Positions 8,922 to 18,062 are shown, counted from the first letter of the stretch. The stretch: DNA of 64,000 nucleotides from JAJDTT01 sp965116695 (GCA_965116695.1 OZ220706.1:2480001-2544000); one strand, 5' to 3'. The notes: generated from the letters alone by a model not told the origin. Translations and numbers: made by a program.

Positions 8922-10019
8922 TTACTGGAGTTTCCCCCGGCCCACAAGCGGCCACACCGTCTCCACGCGGCCGTCGCGGATCCCGTACAGGACGTCGTGG
9001 AGGAAGACCGTGGAGTCGGAGTATCCGGGGATGATCTCGATCTTGTCCCCCACCCGGGGCGATTCGCCCGGCTCGGCCAGCCGGATGATTCCGTGCTCCG
9101 CCGACATCACGAACTCCTTGGCATCGATCCCTCCCAGGACCTCGGGATCCACCGCGACTCGGCCCATGGTCTTGAATCCGGCGTCGCAGATGATGCGGCG
9201 CGGGTGGGGCCGGCTGGTCACGGTGGACAGGATCGTCAGCGCGAATTCGTGCTCCACGCCGAACTGGCGGCGGTAGGAGACGTCGCAGTAGATGCCGCCA
9301 CCCGCCTCGATCTCCGTGACGCCGGGAACGAAAGCGCTGATCCAGTAGGTCCCGGTGCCGCCGCAACTGACGATCTCCACCGGAATTCCCGAGTCCCGGA
9401 TGGCCCGGGCCGTGTCCGTCAGCTTTCCCAGCGCCTCCTCGATCATCCGTTTCTTCTTTTCCATGTCCGGTTCGAACAGCGCATGGGCCTCCCAGGTCTG
9501 CAACCCGGCGAAGCGGACGTGCCGCAACCGGGAGATCCGGCGGGCCAGGGAGACGGCGGGTTCTCCCGGCAGGACTCCGGCGCGCTGCATTCCCACGTCC
9601 ACCTCGATGAGGACCCGGGGACGGGCACTCTTGGGTCCGGCCGCGCGGTCGATCTCCTGGACGTTTTCGAACTGGTCCACGCAGACCATCACGTCGGCCC
9701 GGCGGCAGACGTCGACCAGACGGCCGATCTTCGTGGGACCCGCAATCTGGTTGGCCACCAGGATGTCGCGGATGCCGGCGTCGGCCATGACCTCGGCTTC
9801 CCCCAGCTTGGCGCAAGTGATGCCATGAGCCCCCGCTTCAAGGCACAGTTTCGCCAGGTCCGGCGTCTTCATGGCCTTGGTGTGAGGGCGCCATCCCACC
9901 TTGGCGTCGCGGATGATGGTCCCCGTCATGCGGTCGATGTTGCGCTGAAGAACATCCAGATCCACCATCAGGGCCGGCGTATCCAACGCCTCCCGGGGTT
10001 GTCCCACCAAACTGCTCAC
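8922..10019 (-). CDS. DSD1-type PLP enzyme (D-threonine aldolase / D-serine dehydratase-like)
   Basis: Fold-type III PLP enzyme with an alanine-racemase-like N-terminal barrel. LDTPALMVDLDVLQRNI opens the fold and WRPHTKAMKTP carries the Schiff-base lysine. The C-terminal part has the conserved VMSAEHGIIRL and KIEIIPGYSDSTVFLHD segments, where His and Cys/Asp residues bind a divalent metal in this family. Expected reactions are cleavage of D-threonine or other D-3-hydroxyamino acids, or dehydration of D-serine. I prefer the GTG at 10019 because AGGAGG lies eight bases before it and it leaves the usual short lead to LDTPAL. The frame also allows an ATG at 10085 without a good Shine-Dalgarno. 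It may act in catabolism of D-amino acids; no pathway neighbour confirms a substrate. Confidence 0.85.
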   Translation of the reverse strand: MSSLVGQPREALDTPALMVDLDVLQRNIDRMTGTIIRDAKVGWRPHTKAMKTPDLAKLCLEAGAHGITCAKLGEAEVMADAGIRDILVANQIAGPTKIGRLVDVCRRADVMVCVDQFENVQEIDRAAGPKSARPRVLIEVDVGMQRAGVLPGEPAVSLARRISRLRHVRFAGLQTWEAHALFEPDMEKKKRMIEEALGKLTDTARAIRDSGIPVEIVSCGGTGTYWISAFVPGVTEIEAGGGIYCDVSYRRQFGVEHEFALTILSTVTSRPHPRRIICDAGFKTMGRVAVDPEVLGGIDAKEFVMSAEHGIIRLAEPGESPRVGDKIEIIPGYSDSTVFLHDVLYGIRDGRVETVWPLVGRGKLQ

Positions 10020-10132
10020 GGAGCCTTCCTCCTGCCACGTCTCCGTCCCGCCGCCTGCTTCGCCAGTCTTCCTCATAGTGTTCATTCAAATTCCGAACGA
10101 GGCAGACCTCCCGGCCTGAAAAAACGCGGATC

Positions 10133-10354
10133 CTACCCAATAGCGACCTCGACGCGGGTCACGTAGACTTCGCCGCGCAGGCGCTTGGCGATTTCCCCCG
10201 CGGAGGCGGTCTCGAAAAACAAAGTCAGCGCTTCGGCGAGATTGTCGCGTGCTTCGGATACGGTGTCGCCTTGGCTGACGACATTCACTTCCGGGCACAA
10301 GGCAACGTACCCATCTCCTTCGCGTTCGATGATCGCAGTCAACTGCCTGTCCAT
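10133..10354 (-). CDS. HicB-family antitoxin-like protein, no HicA adjacent
   Basis: A 73-residue protein, MDRQLTAIIEREGDGYVALC and onward, then PEVNVVSQGDTVSEARDNLAEAL. This is the partly degraded RNase H-like fold of HicB. GGGAGG seven bases before the ATG at 10354 fixes the start. A short tail (EIAKRLRGEVYVTRVEVAIG) replaces the DNA-binding extension of longer HicB antitoxins. I could not find a HicA toxin (double-stranded-RNA-binding-like, about 60-80 residues) on either side. It may be an orphan antitoxin or a solitary HicB-like protein. Confidence 0.75.
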   Translation of the reverse strand: MDRQLTAIIEREGDGYVALCPEVNVVSQGDTVSEARDNLAEALTLFFETASAGEIAKRLRGEVYVTRVEVAIG

Positions 10355-10600
10355 GGCGTGCCTCCCATTCTGAACAGCAACGGGTGATGGCACCCACTAT
10401 TGTATACCGCAACCACGGAAGCCGTAGTCACATCCCCAGGACACGGCAAAGACTTCGCGCCGCACCGAGGCGGCAGGAGATTCTCCCACGATGACATGTC
10501 GGATGGCGAAAAGGGAGGACCTGACAGCGGCGAAACGCTACTCGCCGGGCTCTGGGATTGGAATGGACAGTCTCCGCGCCGGACAAGTAGAATTCCGGCC

Positions 10601-11680
10601 ATGACACGCTTGAATTCCGTCGCAGCTGTTATTCTGGCCCTCGGGGCCATGCTCCCGGGTCAATCCGAAACCCGGCGCTACCTTTACATGAGCACCCCGG
10701 ACGGAGCTCAGGTAGAGGGGCGGTCGGGCACCGGAATCCTCATCTTCGATATCGACGACGGCCACAAGTTCGTCCGAAGGATCCACATCCCCATCTTCCA
10801 GGAAGGCCTGCGGGGCTTCACCGGGAGCCTGGTCAACCACGCCGTCTACTACTCCACGACCAACCACCGCCTGGGCGCTTTCGACCTGGAGACGGAGAAG
10901 GTCCTGTGGGAGAACACCTTCGCGCCGGGATGCTGCGACCGCTCCTCCATCACCCTGGACGGCAAGAAGATCTACGCTCCCACCGGATTCTGGTACACGG
11001 AGGAAGACGCCGGCTTCGTGGTGATCAACGCGCAAAACGGGGAATTCATCAAGCGGATCCCCGTGGGCCCCAACGCCCACAACAGCATCGTAGGCCTGGA
11101 CGGACGGCACGTCTTCCTGGGAACCCGGACCATGCTGACCATGTTCGACATCCGCGACGACAGCATCGTCCGCCAGATCCCGGACGTGGGCGAGTACATG
11201 ATCTTTCCGTACACCGTCACCCGCGACCACAGCCTGGCCTTCGTCTGCCTGGGGAAACACATCGGGTTCGACGTGGTCGACCTGAAACAGGGCAAGCTCC
11301 TGCACCGGGTCTTCGCCGGCAAGGAAAAGATTCGCCATCGGACCCACGGCGCCGGTCTGACGCCGGACCACAAGGAACTCTGGATCAGCGACCAGGCGGG
11401 CCGGAAACTCTTCTACTTCGACGCCACCGAGATGCCGCCCCGGGAGATGGGCCACGTGAATCTCTCCATGGGTGGCCACGGCTGGGTCACCTTCAGCCTG
11501 GACGGCAAGTACGCCTACTCCCACGCGCCCGACATCTTCGACGCCAGGACCAAGAAGCGCGTCGGAATCTTCAGGGATGAAGACGGCCGCCCCTTCGCCA
11601 GTTCCAAGTTCATCGAGGTGCATTTCCGGGACGGCAAGGTCGTCACCATGGGGAGCGAGTTCGGACTCGGCCGGCGTTGA
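10601..11680 (+). CDS. Secreted YncE/YVTN-type beta-propeller protein
   Basis: About 359 residues from the ATG of MTRLNSVAAVILALGAMLPG, a signal peptide. The upstream in-frame codons (from 10400) are leader sequence without family similarity. The body is a repeated four-strand propeller, for example GTGILIFDIDDGHKFVRRI, VVINAQNGEFIKRIPVGPN and GFDVVDLKQGKLLHRV, characteristic of YncE or quinohemoprotein-amine-dehydrogenase-like seven-bladed propellers. No catalytic signature is visible. Its stop is 26 bases before the start of the next gene, which also encodes a propeller, so the two are probably co-transcribed. Confidence 0.75.
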   Translation: MTRLNSVAAVILALGAMLPGQSETRRYLYMSTPDGAQVEGRSGTGILIFDIDDGHKFVRRIHIPIFQEGLRGFTGSLVNHAVYYSTTNHRLGAFDLETEKVLWENTFAPGCCDRSSITLDGKKIYAPTGFWYTEEDAGFVVINAQNGEFIKRIPVGPNAHNSIVGLDGRHVFLGTRTMLTMFDIRDDSIVRQIPDVGEYMIFPYTVTRDHSLAFVCLGKHIGFDVVDLKQGKLLHRVFAGKEKIRHRTHGAGLTPDHKELWISDQAGRKLFYFDATEMPPREMGHVNLSMGGHGWVTFSLDGKYAYSHAPDIFDARTKKRVGIFRDEDGRPFASSKFIEVHFRDGKVVTMGSEFGLGRR

Positions 11681-11706
11681 CCCGCATTCCTCACCGGAGG
11701 TCCATC

Positions 11707-12864
11707 ATGAAACGACCCGTGCGCGTCCGGAGACTCAGCCGGCGGGGGATGGTGAATTCCACGCTCCTGGGAATAGCCGGGATGGGCGCAGCCAAGGCGG
11801 CGCCGTTCGGAGCGCCGGCGTCGGCCGGGCACGAAGTTACGGACCACCTCGTCCACATGGACCAGGTGGAGCGCTTCGTCGCCATCGACAACAAGTGCGC
11901 CTGGCCGAACCTGACCCTGATGCCCGACGACTCCATCGTCGCCACCATCTTCGGGAGTCCCTGCCACGGCTTCTGCGACGGAGCCGCCGAGTGCTGGAGG
12001 AGCGAGGACGGCGGCCGCATGTGGAACTTCGTGAGCACTCCGGCCCCCAACGAACCGGGGACCAACCGGAAGGACCTGGCGGCCGGCCGCACCCCCAAGG
12101 GCTCCTTCGTGGTCCTCTGCAGCGGCTCCAAGGTGGCCCCTCCCGATCCGGTCACCAGGATGAGGCCCGTCCTGCAATCGGTGGTCTGCCGGTCCACCGA
12201 CGGCCTCAAGACCTGGACCTGCCGGAGCAGCCTGGAACTGCCCCCCGGCGCGGATCACGTCATCCCCTTCGGCGACATCGCCGCCCTGCCCGACGGCCGC
12301 CTGGCCGTTACGGGCTACACCGGCGACCACATCCGGCACAATACGGCCTGGATCTTCTTCAGCGACGACGACGGGCGCACCTGGGGCAACCCCCGCCCCA
12401 TCGGCGTGGACGACTTCAACGAGTCGACCCTGCTGGTGACCGGCGGAACCCGGCTCCTGGCCGCCACCCGGACCCATCGGAACAGCCATACCCACATCTC
12501 GGTCTCGGAAGATGCCGGACAGACCTGGAAGCATCTGGGCCCCGCATCCCTTCCGGGACAGATGCCGGCCAACCTGATCCGATTGCAGGACGGGGGGATC
12601 CTGCTCACCTACGGTTCCCGGCTGCGGGGAATGCTGGGGGTCTTCGCCCGCATCAGCCGCGACGAGGGCCTGACCTGGCGTGCGCCGCGGGTGCTCTTCA
12701 ACACCACGGTGCGCCGGGCGAACACGCGGCCGGGGGGCGTCGACGGCGGCTACCCCTCCAGCGTGCAACTGAAGGACGGCACCATCGTCACCGCCTACTA
12801 CTGCCAGCGGATCCCCATGCACCAGCGCTACCACATGGGCGTGGTCCGGTGGCGGATTTCCTGA
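11707..12864 (+). CDS. Exported BNR/Asp-box propeller protein (sialidase-like fold)
   Basis: A 385-residue protein. MKRPVRVRRLSRRGMVNSTL resembles a twin-arginine signal (SRRGMV) followed by a hydrophobic stretch ending AKAA. At least five Asp-box-like motifs are seen: RSEDGGRMW, RSTDGLKTW, SDDDGRTW, SEDAGQTW and SRDEGLTW, the mark of six-bladed BNR propellers. The sialidase YRIP/FRIP arginine motif is not evident, unlike the gene at 54192-55409. It is therefore better called a BNR-repeat protein than a sialidase. GGAGG seven bases before the ATG at 11707 supports this start over the upstream in-frame ATG at 11677. Confidence 0.78.
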   Translation: MKRPVRVRRLSRRGMVNSTLLGIAGMGAAKAAPFGAPASAGHEVTDHLVHMDQVERFVAIDNKCAWPNLTLMPDDSIVATIFGSPCHGFCDGAAECWRSEDGGRMWNFVSTPAPNEPGTNRKDLAAGRTPKGSFVVLCSGSKVAPPDPVTRMRPVLQSVVCRSTDGLKTWTCRSSLELPPGADHVIPFGDIAALPDGRLAVTGYTGDHIRHNTAWIFFSDDDGRTWGNPRPIGVDDFNESTLLVTGGTRLLAATRTHRNSHTHISVSEDAGQTWKHLGPASLPGQMPANLIRLQDGGILLTYGSRLRGMLGVFARISRDEGLTWRAPRVLFNTTVRRANTRPGGVDGGYPSSVQLKDGTIVTAYYCQRIPMHQRYHMGVVRWRIS

Positions 12865-12883
12865 GCTGAAATTGAGGAAGTCA

Positions 12884-12898
12884 GGGCGGGCGCCGCCC
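12884..12898. terminator. Small GC hairpin at a convergent gene junction
   Basis: GGGCGG (12884-12889), GCG loop and CCGCCC (12893-12898) lie between the convergent BNR and aldo/keto reductase genes and touch the stop codon of the latter. No T-run follows on either strand, so any terminator role is tentative. Confidence 0.25.
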
Positions 12899-14043
12899 TA
12901 CGCCGGCGCCGGCCGCCCGGAGCGGCCGCCTGATCGGTGGAAGGCCGCCTTCTCCTGGATCATTCGGGCCGCGTAACTTTCCGCGGCAGCGTTGAGCCTG
13001 GCCATGGCCGGGGCCGGCAGAGTCAACCCGGTCCCCTTGAGGTTCTCCTCGACGTGCTCCGGTTTTTCGGCGCCGGAGAGGACGCTGGCCACCTCGGCAT
13101 GGGCGGCCACCCAGGCGACGCAGACCTGAGGCCGGGTGACCCCCAGCTCCCCGGCCACCTCGTCCAGGACCGTCACCACGTCCATGAGGGCGGAACCCTC
13201 AGGAACTTCCCTTCCCGGCACCAGGCTGCCCCCTCCCAAGGGGCTGAAGGCCATGAGTCCCAGGTTTCCCCGCCGAATCAGCGGAAACAGCCCATCCACC
13301 ATGAGGCTTCTGCGATCCCCGGCCACGACGGTGAAGTAATCCTGCAGTCCGGCCAACGGAGCCGTACCGGGTTGATTCCCCGACTCCATGAGTTCCTCCA
13401 CCTGCCTCGGCAGGTGATTGGAGACCCCCCAGTAGCGGATCTTGCCCGACTCGACCAGGGCCGTCATGGCGGCCGCGATCTCCTCCATGTGCGCCCGCGT
13501 CGGCGCATCCCGGTCCGGTTCCTCTTCGTGAAAGGAGGGAGTCTTCTGGTCCGGACCGTGGACGAAGTAGAGGTCGATGTAGTCGGTTCCCAGGCGCTTG
13601 AGGCTGGCTTCCACCCTGGTTCTCAGGATCGCCTCGGTGAGCGCGATCCTCTCGCCGTCGGCGCGCGGATAGGCCTTGGTGGAGACGACGACCTCGTGCC
13701 GCCGGCCCGCAATCCCATGGCCCAGGGCGATCTCCGATTCGCCCGACCCATAGGCTTCGGCCGTGTCGAAGAAATTGATCCCCACGTCGATGCAGTGGCG
13801 CAGGAAATCGTGGGCCTCTTTGCTGTCCCCCCTGCGGGAGAGATGGGTCCGGAAGGCGGTTCCCTGGCACAGCCGGGAAACCCACAGGTCGGTGTGTCCG
13901 AACCTCACCAGGTGGGAGGGACGTTCCGGGCCGGCGTCCGGCGGAGACGCCGCGCACCCGGCCTTGGAGAGGCCCAGGGCCGCCGTTCCGGCGGCGGCTC
14001 CCAGAGTCTTGAGGAAGTGCCTGCGACCCGTGTCAGCGACCAT
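12898..14043 (-). CDS. Tat-exported aldo/keto reductase
   Basis: A 381-residue protein with a twin-arginine signal (TGRRHFLKTLGAAAGTAALG) and then an AKR barrel. The catalytic tetrad can be placed: Asp93 and Tyr98 in FFDTAEAYGSGE, Lys123 in VVVSTKAY and His162 in YFVHGPD. The NADP-binding segment near the C-terminus (VLSGAEKPEHVEENL) is present. Tat export fits a protein folded with its nicotinamide cofactor before crossing the inner membrane. A cysteine follows the hydrophobic stretch (KAGCAAS) but the lipobox is poor. GGAG six bases upstream supports the ATG at 14043. Substrate unknown. It precedes the DUF1501 gene's 3' end by 45 bases on the same strand. Confidence 0.85.
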   Translation of the reverse strand: MVADTGRRHFLKTLGAAAGTAALGLSKAGCAASPPDAGPERPSHLVRFGHTDLWVSRLCQGTAFRTHLSRRGDSKEAHDFLRHCIDVGINFFDTAEAYGSGESEIALGHGIAGRRHEVVVSTKAYPRADGERIALTEAILRTRVEASLKRLGTDYIDLYFVHGPDQKTPSFHEEEPDRDAPTRAHMEEIAAAMTALVESGKIRYWGVSNHLPRQVEELMESGNQPGTAPLAGLQDYFTVVAGDRRSLMVDGLFPLIRRGNLGLMAFSPLGGGSLVPGREVPEGSALMDVVTVLDEVAGELGVTRPQVCVAWVAAHAEVASVLSGAEKPEHVEENLKGTGLTLPAPAMARLNAAAESYAARMIQEKAAFHRSGGRSGRPAPA

Positions 14044-14087
14044 TGCCTACTCCGTGGGAAAACCGCGGCAGCGGCCGCCGCGGCCGC

Positions 14088-15530
14088 TCACGCGATGATG
14101 TCGTGGACCACCTTTCCGTGCACGTCGGTCAGGCGAAAGTCCCGGCCCGAATAGCGGTAGGTGAGCCGTTCGTGATCGATGCCCATGAGGTGGAGGATGG
14201 TGGCGTGCAGGTCATGGACGTGCACCCGGTTCTCCACCGCCGTGAGCCCGAACTGGTCGGTGGCTCCGTAGCTGAAGCCTCCCTTGACGCCGCCGCCGGC
14301 CATCCAGACGGTGAATCCGTAGTGGTCGTGGTCCCGCCCCTTCTGGCCCTCCGACGTGGGGGCCCGGCCGAACTCGCCGCCCCAGATCACCAGGGTCTCG
14401 TCCAGCATGCCCCGCTGCTTCAGATCCTTGATCAGGGCCGCGATCCCCCGGTCGCAGGCATCGGCCAGCTTCTTGTGGCCACCGGCGATGTCGCTGTGCC
14501 CCGTATCCCAGGCGATGTCGTAGTGGTCGATGGAGTGGGAGATCTGAACCATCCGGACGCCCCGCTCCACCAGGCGCCGGGCCAGCAGGCAGCCCTTGGC
14601 GTACTCGGTGTCGCCGTAGAGTTCCCGGGTGGCCTTGCTCTCCTGGGAGAGGTCGAATGCCTCCGGGGCGGCAAACTGCATCCGAAAGGCCATCTCCATG
14701 GCCTGGATGCTGCTCTCCAGGTTCTGGTCCCGTTGCTGCCGTTCCAGGTCGAGCCGGTTGAGGCGGGTCAGGAGATCGACCTGCCGGCGCTGCTCGGCCC
14801 GGGGCAGCCAGTTGTTCTTGAGGTCCCTCAAGATGCGGTCCGGCTTCATCTCGTGCAGGTTCACGTAGGTTCCGGCGTACGCCCCCGGGAGGAACGAGTT
14901 CCCCCAGTTGGCCAGCTTGCCGCGCGGCTGGCCCCGGGGGCTCATGGCCACGAATCCGGGAAGATCCTGGTTGTCGGATCCCAGTCCGTAGACCAGCCAG
15001 GAGCCCATGCTGGGCCGGCTGGGCTGCAGGTGGCCCAGGTTCATCATCAGGATGGCCCCGGCATGCTCCGGGATGTTCGTGTGCATGGAATGAATGAAAC
15101 AGATGTCGTCGACGCACTCGCCCACGTGGGGGAAGATGTCGCTGACCCACTTGCCGCACTCGCCGTACCGCTTGAATCCGAAAGGCGACGGGAAGAGCCC
15201 GTTCTTGGTGTTGCGAAGGGACTTCCGGTCCACGAGGGCGGGGCGCTGTCCCTGGTATTTCCGGATCTCCGGCTTGTAGTCGAAGGTGTCGACCTGGGAG
15301 GGCCCGCCGGGCATGAAGAGCTGGATCACGTGCTTGGCCGGGGGAGCGAAGTGGGGCGCCTTGGGCGCCAGGGGCGAGCCTGTCGCCGAGAGCGGCGCTC
15401 CCGAATCCCCGGTCCCCAGAACACGCTGGTCAGCCAGGACGCCCGCCAGACCCAGGAAACCGAATCCCGCACCCAGCCGGTGCAGCATGTCGCGACGGTC
15501 CAACGGCGGAGGCTGTGGCGGGTGGAACAT
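14088..15530 (-). CDS. DUF1501 protein, Tat-exported (copy 1 of 3)
   Basis: A 480-residue protein of the DUF1501 family, which belongs to the alkaline phosphatase/sulfatase superfamily. The N-terminus LDRRDMLHRLGAGFGFLGLA is a Tat-like signal. Family landmarks are HVIQLFMPGGPSQVDTFDYK, PSMGSWLVYGLG, ESSIQAMEMAFRMQ, LVERGVRMVQISHSIDHYD, VIWGGEFGRAP and VHDLHATILHLMGIDHERLT. The start has GGAG nine bases upstream. DUF1501 genes usually sit next to DUF1549/DUF1553 genes, as here (15714-18062), separated by a palindromic repeat. The biochemical role is not established; secreted degradation or modification of sulfated or complex glycans is a common inference. Confidence 0.9.
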   Translation of the reverse strand: MFHPPQPPPLDRRDMLHRLGAGFGFLGLAGVLADQRVLGTGDSGAPLSATGSPLAPKAPHFAPPAKHVIQLFMPGGPSQVDTFDYKPEIRKYQGQRPALVDRKSLRNTKNGLFPSPFGFKRYGECGKWVSDIFPHVGECVDDICFIHSMHTNIPEHAGAILMMNLGHLQPSRPSMGSWLVYGLGSDNQDLPGFVAMSPRGQPRGKLANWGNSFLPGAYAGTYVNLHEMKPDRILRDLKNNWLPRAEQRRQVDLLTRLNRLDLERQQRDQNLESSIQAMEMAFRMQFAAPEAFDLSQESKATRELYGDTEYAKGCLLARRLVERGVRMVQISHSIDHYDIAWDTGHSDIAGGHKKLADACDRGIAALIKDLKQRGMLDETLVIWGGEFGRAPTSEGQKGRDHDHYGFTVWMAGGGVKGGFSYGATDQFGLTAVENRVHVHDLHATILHLMGIDHERLTYRYSGRDFRLTDVHGKVVHDIIA

Positions 15531-15598
15531 GGCTTCAATCTCCTGAATACTTTACGTTGATTGTCTCACGATCTCGCCCACATCGGAAGGGGCGTCGC

Positions 15599-15710
15599 AG
15601 GGGCGACCCTTGTGGTCGCCCTCCCCCGGTTGGCAACCCCGCGCGCGTAAGAGGGCACCCACTTTGTGGGTGCCCTCTTACGTTCCCGAATCAATTGACG
15701 GCCCGGGGAG
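15599..15710. repeat. Composite palindromic repeat, copy D (back-to-back units)
   Basis: It contains GGGCGACC...GGTCGCCC (15601-15608 with 15614-15621) and, 25 bases on, a perfect 17-bp inverted repeat at 15646-15662 and 15666-15682 with loop TTT. Read on the minus strand it matches the complete unit near 35.4 kb. Read on the plus strand, from the shared palindrome rightward, it matches the unit near 40.7 kb through CGGCCCGGGGAG and then stops, four bases before the stop codon of the DUF1549/1553 gene. It lies between a DUF1549/1553 gene and its DUF1501 partner. Confidence 0.75.
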
Positions 15711-15713
15711 ACG

Positions 15714-18062
15714 CTACCGCACGTACATGAACTCGTTGGAGCTCATGAGCACCTGGCCGTAGCGCTCCCAGGGACTCAGTTCCGAACCCGAAGGGGAACC
15801 GGCCTGCAGGAACCGGAGGCCCATGAGGGTTTCGTGCTCGCTCGGGGACCGGCCGAACAGGAGCCGGTAGGCATGGCCGATTCTCTCCGAGTCATCGGCG
15901 GATTCGCTCTCCAGCCTATTGGAGAGCGCCTTGGCCCGATCCACCATGAAGGGACTGTTCATCAGGAAGAGGAACTGCTGCGGGACGATGCTGGTGCTCC
16001 GTTCTGCAACTGTGGCCCTCATGATGGGGAAATCGAAGAGCCGCAGGAACTGGTCGGAACCGGACTGGTCGCCGTTGCGGCTGACCTTGGCGTAGAGCGT
16101 GCGCCGATTGCTGGCGGTGATGTCGTCCACCGGTGGACCGCCCATCTCCAGGTCCAACTCCCGGGTCACGGCCAGCAGGGAATCCCGCCACGATTCCACG
16201 TCCATTCTGCGGGGATTCATGCGCCAGAGCAGTTCGTTGTCGCTGTCGACGGCAAAGGCCCGGGCATCGAACCGGCTGCTCATCTGATAGGTGGCCGAGG
16301 TCATGATCAGCCGGTGCAGCGACTTGATGGACCAACTCGACTCCATGAAGCTGGCAGCCAGCCAGTCCAGCATCTTCCCGTGGGTCGGATTCCGGCCCAG
16401 CGTCCCGAAATTGCCGGGCGACCGGACCAGCGCCTTGCCGAAATGATGCATCCAGACCCGATTGACCATCACCCGCGCCGTCAACGGATTGGACGGGCTG
16501 GCCACGGCCTCGGCCAGTTCGATCCGCCCGCTCCCCTGGTTGAACCGGGGTGTGCCGGTCCCGGACAGGACCCTCAGGAAACGCCGCGGCGCCATATCTC
16601 CCGGTGTTCGCAGGTTGCCCCGGACGGCCAGAGGCATGTCCTGGTTCCCCGACTCGGCCAGAACCTGGACGAAATCGTACTTGGCCGGCGCCTCCTCCTT
16701 GAGTTTCTCGACCTCCGCCTTCAACTGCTTGATCAGCTCTTCCTCTTCGGGCGACAGGTCCCTCATTTCCTTCCGGGCAAGAGCCCCGAGGTCCCTTTGT
16801 CTTTCCTGCAGCGCCTTGATCTTCTCCAGGTGGGCCTCGTACGCCTCGACCACCCCCTCCGGGACCAGGGGCAGCTCACTGGTCACGGTGTTGTCGAAGA
16901 TGCCGGCCAGGGAGTAGTAGTCCTGCTGGGGAATGGGATCGAACTTGTGGTCGTGACAGCGGGCGCAGGAAACCGTGACCGCCATGAAGCCGCGAGTCAG
17001 AGTGTCGATCCGGTCGTCCAGGGTCTCGCCCCGGGCCTGGGCCACGCTGTCGGGATCGCCGCCGTCGGACGTATAGTACGGTCCCAGGGCGAAGACTCCG
17101 GTGGCCACGGCGTCCCCGGTCTCTCCCACCAGGTCGCCGCTGATCTGGAGCTTGATGAAACGGTCGTAGGGAAGGTCGTCGTTGAAGGCGGAGACGACCC
17201 AATCCCGGTAGCGCCAGGCCTGGGTCAGTTCCCGGTTCCGCCGATCCAGGAATCCGCCGAACCCGTCGCTGTACCGGGCCACGTCCAGCCAATGGCGAGC
17301 CCACCGTTCGCCGTAACGGACGGAGCCGAGAAGCTCGGTGATCTTCTGCTCGACGGCTCCTCGCCGGTCCCGGCGAAACCTGCTCACGAATTCAGCCGCC
17401 TCGTCCGGTGTGGGAAGCAGACCGACCAGATCCAGGTGCATCCTTCGGACCAGGGTTCGCGGGTCCGCCGCAGGAGCCGGCTCCAGTCCCGCCGATTCCA
17501 GCTTCGCCAGGACGAAGGAGTCGATGGGATTCCGAATCCGGGACTCCGCCGAAACTTTGGGCGGCGCGGGCTTGCGGACCGGTTCCCAGGCCCAGTGGCC
17601 GGCGCGGATCTTTTCCCAGTCCGGCTCATCCCCTTCGGACACCGGCGGGGAGGCGGCCGCCTGTGCCTCGGGCCAGGGCGCCCCCAGCCGGACCCATTTC
17701 ACCAGGTCGGCGACTTCCCGCTCCTTGAGCCTGCCCCCGGGCGGCATCTGAACCGGTTGCCCGCGCACGGCCTGGATCAGCAGACTCTCGTCGGGCCGGT
17801 GGGGCACGACGGCGGGTCCGCGATTGCCCCCCTTCAATAGTTCCGCTCGTCCGTCGAGCCTCAGGTTTCCCTGGGGTTCTTCGATGGCGTCTCCGTGGCA
17901 GGCGAAGCAGTGCTTTGCCAGGAGAGGACGCACACGGCGCTCGAAGAACTCCATGCGGGAGGTTTCTTCGGTCTGGGCCGCCAAGCGCTCATCCGAGCCG
18001 ACCCAGCAGGTTCCGAAGACGGTGGAAACCAAAAGGGACCGGATCCAGGAATGACTCTCCAT
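15714..18062 (-). CDS. Secreted DUF1549/DUF1553 protein with a cytochrome-c-like N-terminal domain
   Basis: A 782-residue protein. A signal segment is followed by a planctomycete-type cytochrome C domain with heme motif CFACH (about residues 52-56) and its downstream MPPGG ligand region. DUF1549 (about 150-360) has RHWLDVARYSDGFGG and SCARCHDHKFDPIPQQDYY, the latter with a second CxxCH. A charged coiled-coil segment (about 410-450, ERQRDLGALARKEMRD) links to DUF1553, with NPLTARVMVNRVWMHHFG, ATYQMSS and the usual end SSNEFMYVR. Role unproven; these proteins are thought to be secreted redox or structural partners of DUF1501 proteins. No strong Shine-Dalgarno precedes the ATG. Confidence 0.9.
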   Translation of the reverse strand: MESHSWIRSLLVSTVFGTCWVGSDERLAAQTEETSRMEFFERRVRPLLAKHCFACHGDAIEEPQGNLRLDGRAELLKGGNRGPAVVPHRPDESLLIQAVRGQPVQMPPGGRLKEREVADLVKWVRLGAPWPEAQAAASPPVSEGDEPDWEKIRAGHWAWEPVRKPAPPKVSAESRIRNPIDSFVLAKLESAGLEPAPAADPRTLVRRMHLDLVGLLPTPDEAAEFVSRFRRDRRGAVEQKITELLGSVRYGERWARHWLDVARYSDGFGGFLDRRNRELTQAWRYRDWVVSAFNDDLPYDRFIKLQISGDLVGETGDAVATGVFALGPYYTSDGGDPDSVAQARGETLDDRIDTLTRGFMAVTVSCARCHDHKFDPIPQQDYYSLAGIFDNTVTSELPLVPEGVVEAYEAHLEKIKALQERQRDLGALARKEMRDLSPEEEELIKQLKAEVEKLKEEAPAKYDFVQVLAESGNQDMPLAVRGNLRTPGDMAPRRFLRVLSGTGTPRFNQGSGRIELAEAVASPSNPLTARVMVNRVWMHHFGKALVRSPGNFGTLGRNPTHGKMLDWLAASFMESSWSIKSLHRLIMTSATYQMSSRFDARAFAVDSDNELLWRMNPRRMDVESWRDSLLAVTRELDLEMGGPPVDDITASNRRTLYAKVSRNGDQSGSDQFLRLFDFPIMRATVAERSTSIVPQQFLFLMNSPFMVDRAKALSNRLESESADDSERIGHAYRLLFGRSPSEHETLMGLRFLQAGSPSGSELSPWERYGQVLMSSNEFMYVR

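Noticed and set aside
11472..12869. 465-codon plus-strand open frame overlapping two propeller genes
   Set aside because: It runs out of frame through both a YncE-like and a BNR gene, with Arg/Pro-rich shadow composition.
14043..15560. 505-codon plus-strand open frame opposite the DUF1501 gene
   Set aside because: It is the antisense of a clear DUF1501 protein; the translation is low-complexity Val/Gly/His/Pro-rich and has no domain or ribosome binding site. It is a GC-rich shadow.
15834..17840. 668-codon plus-strand open frame
   Set aside because: Antisense of the DUF1549/1553 gene, with composition typical of shadow frames and no recognisable motif.
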